DNA from: Enterococcus viikkiensis
Lineage (GTDB): Bacteria > Bacillota > Bacilli > Lactobacillales > Enterococcaceae
Direction of reading: 5' to 3'
Assembly: GCF_005405345.1 (NCBI RefSeq)
Contig: NZ_BJDW01000001.1
Span: 186,001 to 250,000, forward strand
Length of the DNA stretch: 64,000 bases
Shown piece by piece: positions 15,709-24,210 of this stretch; the first letter of the stretch is position 1; the number at the start of each line of letters is the position of its first letter. The position numbers were made by a program, and so were the translations under genes. The notes under the pieces are model-generated. The model was not told where the DNA came from, did no database searches, and saw nothing but the letters and a program-made list of their open reading frames with translations.

Positions 15709-16178
15709 ATTTTCAGCAAGGCTTTCACACAAATGATCATTTATTTTTTGATTCTTATCCTGTTGGACAGCTCAGCTTTGTTGCCGCCGAAATGGTTAGG
15801 ACAGACAGCCGGCGTATTCCCGCTCTTGATTTTGAGTTTTTCTGGCCAACCTTACTTGTTTTTCTGCCGGTAAAGCTGCGAATTGTTTGGTGGAACGAGA
15901 GTACTTGGAACTGGGTATTAATTGCCCTAATTGTTCCGTTCTTTCGTAGTAAAGTACCAAATCGTTGGAATCAGGAACAAGAACGAACCTTACTCATGAT
16001 CTTAAAAGAAGCCTTAGCCAATGTGATGAAACACGGCAACACGTCACCAAAATCGGCGGGCAATTACACATCACACAAGCACCGAATAATTTTTATGAGC
16101 CTTGTCATCTTACCGAAAAATGTGCACCTTTTCTGCGCTGCCCGCCCTTAAGTGAACATCCCGGTTTTTACTTGTAAA
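15709..16178 (+). pseudogene. Decayed sensor histidine kinase
   Basis: Three reading frames in succession carry pieces of one kinase. At 15709-15873 a membrane part includes MIIYFLILILLDSSALLPPK. In a second frame, STWNWVLIALIVPFF is soon followed by RTLLMILKEALANVMKHGN, the N-box of NarL-type kinases (HATPase_c). In a third frame KIGGQLHITQAPNNFY continues to a stop at 16178. At least two frameshifts and loss of the dimerisation/phospho-acceptor region make it non-functional. It precedes a broken response regulator. Confidence 0.7.
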
Positions 16179-16192
16179 TAAGGAGGAAGACT

Positions 16193-16325
16193 ACGATTCG
16201 CCTTGTCGTTGTTGACGATGCTCTGCTTGTGACGGAATCATTAAAACTATTTTAGAAGTATCAGCGGAAATTCAGGTAATCGGAACAGGCCATTCGGCTT
16301 CAGAAGCCGTTACCTTAAATAGCAC
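16193..16325 (+). pseudogene. Decayed NarL/LuxR-type response regulator (5' remnant)
   Basis: AGGAGG precedes ACG (16193) where the ATG should be, then IRLVVVDDALLVTESLKLF and a stop. A shifted frame continues LEVSAEIQVIGTGHSASEAV. This is the start of a receiver domain, with the acidic pair DD intact. The rest is deleted; the terminator of the dlt operon begins at once. Lost start, frameshift and truncation show a dead gene. Confidence 0.7.
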
Positions 16326-16326
16326 T

Positions 16327-16366
16327 AAAAATAGACGTCAATCTGTTGAGATTGACGTCTATTTTT
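16327..16366. terminator. Terminator of the dlt operon
   Basis: AAAAATAGACGTCAATCT pairs perfectly with AGATTGACGTCTATTTTT around GTTG, an 18-bp stem with T runs on both strands, overlapping the end of dltD. Confidence 0.95.
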
Positions 16367-17630
16367 ATTTAATATCTAGCGGGTTAGTCTGTTGCCATTC
16401 ATGACTTAGAAAATACGTATTGTTCATGACGTAATTTTCTTTGATCGGTTTGCGATCTTTTAAGAATGGCGCAATTTTTTTATCTGCCGCTAGCCAACCA
16501 TTCCAACCTAGGTGAATCGTGTCTTGCATAAAGTAAGGCGTGTCCCCTTGATCGGTGTAGTCAGCAATGTTGTTAAAGCCTTGGGAAGTCAATTGGTATT
16601 TGATCTTATCCGAAAACTGCTGCAACATTTCTTGAGAAAGCCCTGTGTATTTCGCCCAGCGGCCATTCACTGGCGGAATAATAAAGAGACAGTCGGCATG
16701 TTCTTTAGATAATTGATCTAAGGCCAATTGAAAATCAGAGAATTCAGGGGAATAACGATAATCCCAATTTTTTTGCGAATCAGCAAAAAGATTCATATGC
16801 GGTTTGATCCGTTTTTGATAAAAGTGTTTTTGGATGCCGAATTCATTTCCTTGCGTTGCCCGCTCTCCTAATCGATCAGCCAAACTGCTCAACTCACTAT
16901 GCTTGTATTCAGTTGGCAAGGTTTTGACATTTTTATCGATTGCCTCTTGCTTACTTACCATGCCGACAGTACTGAACAATTCATCTTCGCGTTCCAGCAT
17001 ATTCAATTTCAAGCGACTGAACCTCACATCCGTCTTGTCCGGTAACTTGCCATCCTTGACTGCGGCCAGCATTCGATCTAAGTGTTCATCTTTTCTTACT
17101 ACGCCATAGTCCGTCAAGCGCTGAGCCAAATAGCGGTCACTGGCTTGAACCTTCTTTAAATGGAGCAACCAGCTCAAGGTTTGTTCTGGGGAATAGTAGG
17201 CATCAAAGTAATCACGTTTGATACCATCTTTAACAAACCATTGCGGAGAAATGATAAAGACCGCCTTACGATCTTTCAATTCACTGCCTAATGACTGCAT
17301 CATCATGAATTGGGTTAAAGACTGTGTGCCAGGCGCCCCCATCAAAAAGGGCGTATAGCCACGATCATATTTTTCAGCCAGGACTGATGGATGGAACGGG
17401 CTAATTCGACTCAACTCAGAAGAACCAAAAAACGGCACATACTTATCGGTACTTAAAGCTTCCTTTGTAATACTGTTTCCTCGTAAGACATTTCCCGCCA
17501 TCGAACTTGAGGCAGCCTTGATCAGTTTTGGATCATTGCTGTCGATCTTGAATGGTGAAAAAAACAGAAGAACCAATAGGACCGCCGCCAAAAGGATCGG
17601 GCCAAAGATACCGAAGAGTTTCTTTTTCAT
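16365..17630 (-). CDS. dltD: D-alanyl-lipoteichoic acid biosynthesis protein DltD
   Basis: DltD is a membrane-anchored extracellular SGNH-like protein that transfers D-alanine onto teichoic acid. The 421-residue product has an N-terminal anchor (residues 5-24), the family start FGSSELSRISPFHPSV with the catalytic-type serine, FIISPQWFVKDG, and the late DTIHLGWNGWLAAD containing the Asp/His pair. The ATG shares one base with the stop codon of dltC (TAATG), so translation is coupled. It is the last gene of dltXABCD. Confidence 0.96.
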   Translation of the reverse strand: MKKKLFGIFGPILLAAVLLVLLFFSPFKIDSNDPKLIKAASSSMAGNVLRGNSITKEALSTDKYVPFFGSSELSRISPFHPSVLAEKYDRGYTPFLMGAPGTQSLTQFMMMQSLGSELKDRKAVFIISPQWFVKDGIKRDYFDAYYSPEQTLSWLLHLKKVQASDRYLAQRLTDYGVVRKDEHLDRMLAAVKDGKLPDKTDVRFSRLKLNMLEREDELFSTVGMVSKQEAIDKNVKTLPTEYKHSELSSLADRLGERATQGNEFGIQKHFYQKRIKPHMNLFADSQKNWDYRYSPEFSDFQLALDQLSKEHADCLFIIPPVNGRWAKYTGLSQEMLQQFSDKIKYQLTSQGFNNIADYTDQGDTPYFMQDTIHLGWNGWLAADKKIAPFLKDRKPIKENYVMNNTYFLSHEWQQTNPLDIK

Positions 17631-17863
17631 TAAGCTTCTAAAGCCTTCACTTGTTGAATAATTTTATTTGGTGTATTCCATTGAGCGCGGTCGAACTCAG
17701 ATACAGGAACTTGAACGCCTAATTGCCCTTCGATTTCCACTAATAATTGAACGGTTGCCAACGAATCCATCAACCCTTCTTCAAATAAATCGACATCTGG
17801 ATTGTCTCTTACTTCATCTGTTCCTGTAATATCTTCTAAAATACTGAATAATGTGTCTTCCAT
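17630..17863 (-). CDS. dltC: D-alanine carrier protein DltC
   Basis: The 77-residue acyl-carrier-like protein holds D-alanine on a phosphopantetheine arm. The attachment serine is in LFEEGLMDSLATVQLL near residue 36. The ATG at 17863 has GGAG 8 nt upstream and gives the normal family length; an in-frame GTG nine bases earlier overlaps that site. It is charged by DltA and delivers to DltB. Confidence 0.95.
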   Translation of the reverse strand: MEDTLFSILEDITGTDEVRDNPDVDLFEEGLMDSLATVQLLVEIEGQLGVQVPVSEFDRAQWNTPNKIIQQVKALEA

Positions 17864-17901
17864 ATTCCTCACTCCATTTCATTTTTTTAAGTAAATCTCT
17901 T

Positions 17902-19119
17902 TTAACGCATCAAAAAGTTATGAAAGAATAACTTGTCTAAAAAACCTGAGAAGATTAAAAAACTCAAGCAGACGGCGTTGAAGGTCAAGAAGACCGCCAA
18001 TGCGTGGGTAAATTTATTCGATGGCAACTGTTTCTTGTGTTTCTTTTTGAAACGTAGCCAAGCATCCGTCAAACAAATCAAGGTCGCATGATAAATCCCA
18101 TAGACAATGTAATACCATGTCAAGCCGTGCCAGATACCCATGATCAAAAACAACGCGAAATAACCAACATTTGAAGCCACGATCCGGCTCTTAAAGGTTT
18201 TCTTTTTGATCAAGGTAAACATTAAACGCATGTAAATATAATCACGGAACCAGAAGGAAAGCGTCATGTGCCAACGATTCCAGAATTCTTTGATGTTCCA
18301 CGATAAGAACGGTTTATTAAAGTTCGGCGGCGTCTCGTAACCCATCAGCTTACTTGTTCCTACCGCAAATAGACTATACCCAGCAAAATCGAAGAACAAA
18401 TACATGCTGTACACATACATATAGGCAACTAAGCCCCAAGAAATTCCACCATGCTGCATCGCTATCCGGTCAACAACCGGTAAAAGAACTTGGCCAAAAA
18501 AATACCCGATGATGAATTTATATAAAAAGCCAACGAAAATATTATGAATCCCTGAGCCTAACAAATCGATATATTTTTCCGGTGCAGGTGGCTCATTCAA
18601 ATCCTTTTCAAAACGACGATAGCGATCAATCGGCCCTGATGAGATCGTTGGGAAGAACAACAGAAACTTGATGTAATTCAAAGGACGGTATTCTTTGATC
18701 ATACCGTCTCGCATCTCCATAATGATCTGAACCGATTTAAACGTCAGATACGAGATACCTAGAAAGCCTAAGATAGAATTTTGTCCATCCATAAAAGGTG
18801 TCACTTTAACAAAAATCAACGGAACAATACTTAAAAAGACCGCTAAATAAAAGATATTCGCTTGATTTTTATTTTTGCGGTATTGGTGATATCCCCAAAC
18901 CAAAATACTTTGGAAGATGACATAAACAATCAATGCAATTCCTTGACGGTAATCTTTTCCGCCAAAGGAAATATACAAAAAGAATACGGTGATCAAAGAT
19001 TGGTACCAACCGATCCGTTTACCACGAAGCAATAAACTTACGATCAGTGGCAACAACGCAACCATTAAAATAATAAAGTAAATCGGTGACGCATAAGGCA
19101 CCATATGAGGAATATACAT
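17902..19119 (-). CDS. dltB: D-alanyl transfer protein DltB (MBOAT)
   Basis: DltB is a membrane-bound O-acyltransferase that moves D-alanine across the membrane. The 405-residue protein has about eleven hydrophobic segments, NIKEFWNRWHMTLSFWFRDY typical of the family, and the catalytic histidine in GIWHGLTWYY. It starts with an ATG overlapping the dltA stop (TAATG). Loss of the pathway raises sensitivity to cationic peptides in related species. Confidence 0.96.
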   Translation of the reverse strand: MYIPHMVPYASPIYFIILMVALLPLIVSLLLRGKRIGWYQSLITVFFLYISFGGKDYRQGIALIVYVIFQSILVWGYHQYRKNKNQANIFYLAVFLSIVPLIFVKVTPFMDGQNSILGFLGISYLTFKSVQIIMEMRDGMIKEYRPLNYIKFLLFFPTISSGPIDRYRRFEKDLNEPPAPEKYIDLLGSGIHNIFVGFLYKFIIGYFFGQVLLPVVDRIAMQHGGISWGLVAYMYVYSMYLFFDFAGYSLFAVGTSKLMGYETPPNFNKPFLSWNIKEFWNRWHMTLSFWFRDYIYMRLMFTLIKKKTFKSRIVASNVGYFALFLIMGIWHGLTWYYIVYGIYHATLICLTDAWLRFKKKHKKQLPSNKFTHALAVFLTFNAVCLSFLIFSGFLDKLFFHNFLMR

Positions 19120-20630
19120 TAACGATTCACCTCATTAATCAGCCGCTTACGATCAATCTTGCCATTGGCTGTCCGGGGCAATTGATCCACATAAACAAAT
19201 TTTTGCGGAACCATATAGTCCATCACGCCTTCAGCCAACTCTTCTTTAATTGCCTTCGTCAATTGATAGGCTTTTTCAAAGTCATTGTCATTGGCAACGA
19301 CATAGGCCACTAGCTGTTGGACTTTGTGGTCTTGATATTTTGGTACTACTGTTGCCTGCTTCACGTAAGAAACATGTTCCAAATGATGATCGATATCTTC
19401 TAATTCAATTCGGAAACCGTGGAGCTTCACTTGAAAATCGATCCGTCCTTCATAAAGCAATAACCCATCTGCTTGCAAACGACCTGCATCGCCGGTGTGA
19501 TAAGCCGGCACGCCGTCAATTTCAAAAAAGGCCGCCGCAGTTTTTTCTGGATTATGCAAATAGCCTTTTGACACGCTAGGACCTTTGATGACGATCTCGC
19601 CAGCTTCACCCGGTGCTGCAAGGTGATCTTCATCGTAAATTAAAACCTCTGTATCTTTTTTGACATAGCCAATCGGTACACGATCATATTGATCCAATAC
19701 TTCAGAAGTAACTTCGATCAAGGTCATCGCCACCGTTGCTTCAGTCGGTCCATACGTATTAAAAATTTTGGCGTTGGGGAAGCGTCTGAGTAATTCTTCT
19801 GCTGTTTTACGCGTTAATTCTTCGCCGCAAAATTGGAAAATTTTTAATGAAGGAACATGTTCGCCATCGAAGGTTTTCTCCATCAAACAAATATCCATGA
19901 AAGAAGGCGTGGAGACCCAAATTTCCAAGTCTAAGCTTGGTAAAAAACTAAAGAGCTTTTTAAAATCATTGATGACGGCTTTTTCCATTGGGATCAAGGT
20001 ACCACCGCTACATAGCGCAGGATAAACGCTCATCACGGATAGATCAAAGGAATAGGGCGCTTGAGATAAGAAACGCATTCCTTGCTGAATACCGAAAGCT
20101 TGCAGATCCCAATTCGCAAAGCTCAATAAATTATCATGACTGATCTGCACCCCTTTTGGTACACCCGTCGTACCAGAAGTGAAGATAATATAAAACGTCT
20201 CCTCCTCCTTCACTGGCTGCAATTCGGTTTGTGCTTGTTCTGTTTTAAAAATTTTGGTCAATTCAATTGGCGTGACAACGGGGATCTCCGTTGCCAGTTC
20301 CTCAGGCCACGGCAACACACTTAAAACTAAAGCAGGCTGCGCGACTTCTAAAATCAATTGGATACGATCCAGGGGTGTGTTCGATTCGATTGGGATATAG
20401 GCATGTCCGCTTTTGGCTGCCCCTATGAAACTAGTAATCATTTCAAACTCTAGCTCACCAAAAACAACGATTGGTGTTTTGGCTGCGGTTTGTCTTGCTA
20501 AATACTGCGCTAAGTTATCCGACCACTGCTGCAATAATTGATAAGAATAGCTGGCTGTTTCAGATTGGTAGGCTAACGCCTCTGGTTGATCGATCGCCCA
20601 TTGATCAATCGTCGTAATGATATTTTTCAT
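19119..20630 (-). CDS. dltA: D-alanine--D-alanyl carrier protein ligase DltA
   Basis: DltA adenylates D-alanine and loads it on DltC. The 503-residue cytoplasmic enzyme shows the adenylation motifs YIIFTSGTTGVPKG, FNTYGPTEATVAM, YHTGDAGR and the C-terminal lysine in RTANGKIDRKRL. GGAGGG lies before the ATG. It is second in the operon, after dltX. Confidence 0.97.
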   Translation of the reverse strand: MKNIITTIDQWAIDQPEALAYQSETASYSYQLLQQWSDNLAQYLARQTAAKTPIVVFGELEFEMITSFIGAAKSGHAYIPIESNTPLDRIQLILEVAQPALVLSVLPWPEELATEIPVVTPIELTKIFKTEQAQTELQPVKEEETFYIIFTSGTTGVPKGVQISHDNLLSFANWDLQAFGIQQGMRFLSQAPYSFDLSVMSVYPALCSGGTLIPMEKAVINDFKKLFSFLPSLDLEIWVSTPSFMDICLMEKTFDGEHVPSLKIFQFCGEELTRKTAEELLRRFPNAKIFNTYGPTEATVAMTLIEVTSEVLDQYDRVPIGYVKKDTEVLIYDEDHLAAPGEAGEIVIKGPSVSKGYLHNPEKTAAAFFEIDGVPAYHTGDAGRLQADGLLLYEGRIDFQVKLHGFRIELEDIDHHLEHVSYVKQATVVPKYQDHKVQQLVAYVVANDNDFEKAYQLTKAIKEELAEGVMDYMVPQKFVYVDQLPRTANGKIDRKRLINEVNR

Positions 20631-20674
20631 AACTATCCCTCCGTTCGGGTTCAGGCGAAATTGTGCTGTTGAAA

Positions 20675-20824
20675 CTAGAATTCATTGTAGATAAAGTTAC
20701 CGCCTTGGATACTCTTGTAATGGTATAAATAAATTAAGATCAGCACGACTGCAAAATAGAAAATCGTCTTGCCGATAAAACTCAACCAATAATGAGTTGT
20801 CGGACGGCTCAAAAATGCCTTCAT
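20675..20824 (-). CDS. dltX: Teichoic acid D-Ala incorporation protein DltX
   Basis: A 49-codon gene directly upstream of dltA. The product has one membrane helix (about residues 15-34, KTIFYFAVVLILIYLYHY) and the conserved C-terminal tail GGNFIYNEF that marks DltX. The peptide is needed for D-alanylation, probably by contacting DltB/DltD through that tail. GAGAGGGCGA lies upstream of the ATG. It is easily missed because of its size. Confidence 0.92.
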   Translation of the reverse strand: MKAFLSRPTTHYWLSFIGKTIFYFAVVLILIYLYHYKSIQGGNFIYNEF

Positions 20825-20859
20825 TAAATCGCCCTCTCTGTTTTCTTTTGTAGCTTATT

Positions 20860-20865
20860 TTATTA
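20860..20865 (-). promoter_or_regulatory. Minus-10 element of the dlt operon
   Basis: A TATAAT on the minus strand lies about 36 bp before dltX. No convincing minus-35 is visible at 16-18 bp, which suggests activator-dependent use. I saw no obvious repeated operator. Confidence 0.45.
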
Positions 20866-20952
20866 TAGGACGATCAAGATAATCTTCCACGTATTCAACT
20901 TACATTATCCAGTTTCAAACGAACAGTTTTGTCACATCGGTTATTTAAATAC

Positions 20953-20990
20953 AAAAAAAGCCGCGGCACCTGCATGTCGCGGCAAAAAAA
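20953..20990. terminator. Terminator after the BceAB-type operon
   Basis: GCCGCG (20960-20965) pairs with CGCGGC (20978-20983), and flanking A7 and A7/T7 runs allow termination on the minus strand upstream of the dlt promoter. Confidence 0.75.
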
Positions 20991-21098
20991 GATAAAGAAA
21001 AGTTGAATCCTTACTTTATTCTCTTACTATTACAAATTAGAGCCAAGATTTGATCATTGATCTAGCTGACGAAGAGCTAAAAGACTGGTAAAACAAAT

Positions 21099-23111
21099 TT
21101 AGAGCAATCTTTTTTGATAGGCACTGGAGAATAAATAGAACCCCCCATAGACTATCAGCATCAACCCGCAAAATAAGTAAACAAAGCCATAATCTGCGTT
21201 CTGAGCAATATGAGAAATAACCGAAATGGCTAAAACACTATGGATCAATGCCAATAAAGCTGGGATAAAGAACGCCACTCGATTTTCTCGATTGATCTCT
21301 TGATAAATCGTCTGATTAGGAATCCCCATTTGTTGCAATAAACGATACTGCTTACGTTTTCGATTAAACTCTGACAAGCGTCGTAACGTTACCGTGCTGG
21401 CTGTCGTAATAATAAACGTCGTCGTTACAAATGTTACCACGAACAAAACCAACCCAAGGCTACTACGAGTCCTGCGATAAGTCTCTTGATAAGAAGTATA
21501 CTCCGAACGATAGATCGTTGTGTCGGATTTTTTACTGCCGGCTCCGTGATTAATATCTCCCATTAGCTGATGATTCTTCCAGCTAAGATCATAGTGGATC
21601 GGAAAATCCCAATCTCCTTTGACATTTTTTTGGATCAACTGGTTCAACTTATTTTCATTTTTGGGATGGACATCGATCGCCTCAATCGTATAAGAAATGC
21701 CCTCAGTTTCATGGAATAATTGATCCGAAACAACAATCATCCCCGTACCATAGCGCAGATTAATATCACCAAAAAAATTTGGGTGACTAGCTTGAACACT
21801 TAATTTCTTATCCTTTAAATAAATCCGATTGCTATAGCGCGTATAGTCGTTCAAATAGCGCTGATAAGAACTTAATACCACGGTAGACTTGTCAGATTTC
21901 AATTGAATGTCTCGCAATGTAGGATTCATTTTTTGAAAGGCCCGATAATCTGAGATGGAAACCATATCCATGACTTCCGGCTGGGTATTCATCCCTTCTC
22001 CTGAAATTTCTACATTTTGTTTCGCCGGCACCGCTTTAAAATGAATGGATTGTCGTTGGTAAGGTTCGACACTTTCCAACTTAGGTGCTAGCTTCTGATA
22101 GCTTTCCCGCGTAATCAATAACGAAGCCGGAGCGATTTCATCAACAGAACGCATTTCTATCGAAGCCAAAGCTGCCATGCCGCCAAGTATTGCTAGAGCT
22201 AAACCTAAGGAAACGGTGATTGATCCTAAAAAGCGCCATTCGCTGAATAACCGTAGCTGCCACTCACTGCGTGACAACATACCTAGATTTTTATCAAGAC
22301 GCTTCGGATGAAAGGAATTGTACCAACGTAAAGTAAAAGCGAAAAAGAGATAACTACCGACCGCACATAACAGAAAAATAATACTCATCAATAGAAAATT
22401 CCCTTGGACCAAACCAAGCTGATCGCTTAGCTTCGGAGCAATCGAAATATACGTTAGGGCCAATCCCCAGCCCATTAGTAAAAGCAAGCCACCAATTACA
22501 GCCATAACCTTTTGCCATAAAGAAAGCTTCATTGCCTGAATGTTTCGCAGCCGAGCCTTTTTGACATGGCTGAACTTATAACCAGATACTAACCACAAAA
22601 TCTGCAAACAAACAACGGCCAAAATAAACAATACTACGAGTCCAGTCGCCAGAATCGCATCACTAGAGAAAAAGAAATGGACTTTCAGTGGCAGATCCAT
22701 CGCTTTAACCAAGATCATGCTAAAGAGTTTTGAAAATAGAATACCTAGGCCAATCCCAATCCCGAAGGAAAACACACCCATGAATAAAAGCTCTAAAATA
22801 AACCACAGACAAATTTGATAATAACTCAGTCCATATAAATGAAAGATACTAATATCCTTGCGGCGATTTTCAATAAAGAAACGGTTGGTATTCGCCATAA
22901 AAAATAAAAGAATCAACACCACCGCAAAACTGCCGACCCCTAAAACACCAACTAATTGGGTATTTTTCCCAACACCGCGAATCAAAGGCTGTTCATAAGT
23001 CATCGCTGTAAAAGAATAATAAACCATCACTGAAAAAATCAAGCTAAAGAATAGCAATAAATAATTGAATAATTGCTTTTTAAAGCCTCGCCAAACTAAC
23101 CTAATTAGCAT
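21099..23111 (-). CDS. BceB-type ABC transporter permease
   Basis: The 670-residue permease has ten predicted membrane helices in the FtsX-like 1+3+... arrangement. A large extracellular domain of about 200 residues (roughly 315-520) follows helix 8, the hallmark of BceB/VraG transporters, which bind or remove peptide antibiotics from lipid II-cycle intermediates. The ATG at 23111 lies 11 bases inside the ATPase gene. The BceRS-type two-component genes that normally accompany such pairs are not adjacent. Placement beside dlt suggests a common theme of cationic peptide resistance. Confidence 0.85.
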   Translation of the reverse strand: MLIRLVWRGFKKQLFNYLLLFFSLIFSVMVYYSFTAMTYEQPLIRGVGKNTQLVGVLGVGSFAVVLILLFFMANTNRFFIENRRKDISIFHLYGLSYYQICLWFILELLFMGVFSFGIGIGLGILFSKLFSMILVKAMDLPLKVHFFFSSDAILATGLVVLFILAVVCLQILWLVSGYKFSHVKKARLRNIQAMKLSLWQKVMAVIGGLLLLMGWGLALTYISIAPKLSDQLGLVQGNFLLMSIIFLLCAVGSYLFFAFTLRWYNSFHPKRLDKNLGMLSRSEWQLRLFSEWRFLGSITVSLGLALAILGGMAALASIEMRSVDEIAPASLLITRESYQKLAPKLESVEPYQRQSIHFKAVPAKQNVEISGEGMNTQPEVMDMVSISDYRAFQKMNPTLRDIQLKSDKSTVVLSSYQRYLNDYTRYSNRIYLKDKKLSVQASHPNFFGDINLRYGTGMIVVSDQLFHETEGISYTIEAIDVHPKNENKLNQLIQKNVKGDWDFPIHYDLSWKNHQLMGDINHGAGSKKSDTTIYRSEYTSYQETYRRTRSSLGLVLFVVTFVTTTFIITTASTVTLRRLSEFNRKRKQYRLLQQMGIPNQTIYQEINRENRVAFFIPALLALIHSVLAISVISHIAQNADYGFVYLFCGLMLIVYGGFYLFSSAYQKRLL

Positions 23112-23868
23112 TGGCCTTGCCTCCTCCGCCGATCGTCGCCTGCATATCAATCACTTTCTCAAAAAAATCCTTACGGGTTGAACGCCGAACAATCTCAGAG
23201 AAAAAGCGCCCATCCTTAATGAACAGCACACGATTGCAATAGCTAGCTGTATAAGGATCATGAGTGACCATCAAGATTGTCGTCTCCTCATGAAGGTTCA
23301 CCTCATCCAAGTAATTCAAAAACTCAGTCGCTGCTTTAGAATCCAAAGAGCCGGTGGGTTCATCAGCAAATAAAATCATTGGACGAGTGATCAAGGCCCG
23401 TGCTGCTGCAGTCCGTTGCTGTTGACCAGTAGAAAGTTCTTCTGGGAAACGTTCTAAGATACCGTCAATATTTAAAATTTTTGCTAGATGATCCACTCGT
23501 TTCGCAATCTCTTCATAGGAAAGCTTGCTAACTGCTAAAGGCAAAATAATATTGTCTCGTACTGACAAACTGTCAATCAGATTAAACTCTTGAAAAATAA
23601 ATCCCAGATTTTTTCGACGAAAATCTGTCAACCGATTCTCCCGCATTTGCGTGATGTCAGCGTCGTCGATCTTCACACTTCCCATCGTGGGTAGCAAAAT
23701 CGTTGACAGGATGTTCATTAACGTCGTCTTGCCAGCGCCACTAGGACCCATGATTCCGACAAATTCCCCCTTTTCTACGGAGAAATTAAGATCATTCAAG
23801 ACCGTTACTTTATTATTGCGAGTGCCATAGCTTTTACTTAAATGCTGCACATCGATTATTTTCTGCAT
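23101..23868 (-). CDS. BceA-type ABC transporter ATP-binding protein
   Basis: The 255-residue ATPase contains Walker A GIMGPSGAGKTTLMN, Q-loop FIFQEFNLI, signature LSTGQQQRTAAARAL, Walker B ILFADEPTGSLDS and switch MVTHDP. The sequence is typical of the MacB/BceA group and pairs with the overlapping permease gene. The signature reads LSTGQQQ rather than LSGGQ, common in this group. Its promoter region holds a palindrome (see 23981). Confidence 0.9.
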   Translation of the reverse strand: MQKIIDVQHLSKSYGTRNNKVTVLNDLNFSVEKGEFVGIMGPSGAGKTTLMNILSTILLPTMGSVKIDDADITQMRENRLTDFRRKNLGFIFQEFNLIDSLSVRDNIILPLAVSKLSYEEIAKRVDHLAKILNIDGILERFPEELSTGQQQRTAAARALITRPMILFADEPTGSLDSKAATEFLNYLDEVNLHEETTILMVTHDPYTASYCNRVLFIKDGRFFSEIVRRSTRKDFFEKVIDMQATIGGGGKANAN

Positions 23869-23947
23869 TGCTTGATCCTCCTGTCAAACCGATTTCTTTT
23901 CAAAATTAAGCAGCTATTTCTAATATCCAAATTTTTTCCTTTATGGT

Positions 23948-23991
23948 ATCATATTTAGGTTGGTTTTTTACGTAAAACGACTGTCTGACAG
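23948..23991 (-). promoter_or_regulatory. Promoter and palindrome upstream of the BceAB-type operon
   Basis: Minus-strand TTTACG (23971-23976) and TATGAT (23948-23953) are 17 bp apart. Just upstream of the minus-35 lies CTGTCAGACAG (23981-23991), a perfect inverted repeat around one base and a possible response-regulator site. BceR-type operators usually lie at this position, but the sequence is not a clear match to that consensus. Confidence 0.45.
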
Positions 23992-24092
23992 CTTACATTT
24001 TTTTCACATTCAAAGCAAATATTTTTAAGTTATTTTAACATAGCTACAAAGCACGTCCTCATCAGCTTTCATACACTTTTACATAAAGGAAC

Positions 24093-24108
24093 ACACTATA
24101 TATAGTGT
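24093..24108 (+). promoter_or_regulatory. NrdR box 1
   Basis: ACACTATATATAGTGT is a perfect palindrome (extends to 24090-24111) and matches the NrdR consensus acaCwAtATaTwGtgt. NrdR is the ATP/dATP-sensing repressor of ribonucleotide reductase genes. Confidence 0.9.
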
Positions 24109-24133
24109 GTTCTTCTTGCATTACCCGAAAAAG

Positions 24134-24149
24134 CCCCAATATATCGTTG
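24134..24149 (+). promoter_or_regulatory. NrdR box 2
   Basis: CCCCAATATATCGTTG fits the NrdR core AATATATCG less perfectly. It starts 41 bp after box 1, about four helical turns, so both face one side of the DNA. It overlaps the minus-35 element. Confidence 0.75.
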
Positions 24150-24175
24150 CATGCTAAATCAAAATGCTATATTAT
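24147..24175 (+). promoter_or_regulatory. Promoter of nrdD
   Basis: TTGCAT (24147-24152) and TATTAT (24170-24175) with a 17-bp spacer; NrdR box 2 covers the minus-35, which would block polymerase. Confidence 0.65.
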
Positions 24176-24210
24176 TAATAGTGAGATCTAGAAGAAATGG
24201 AGTGTTTGTT

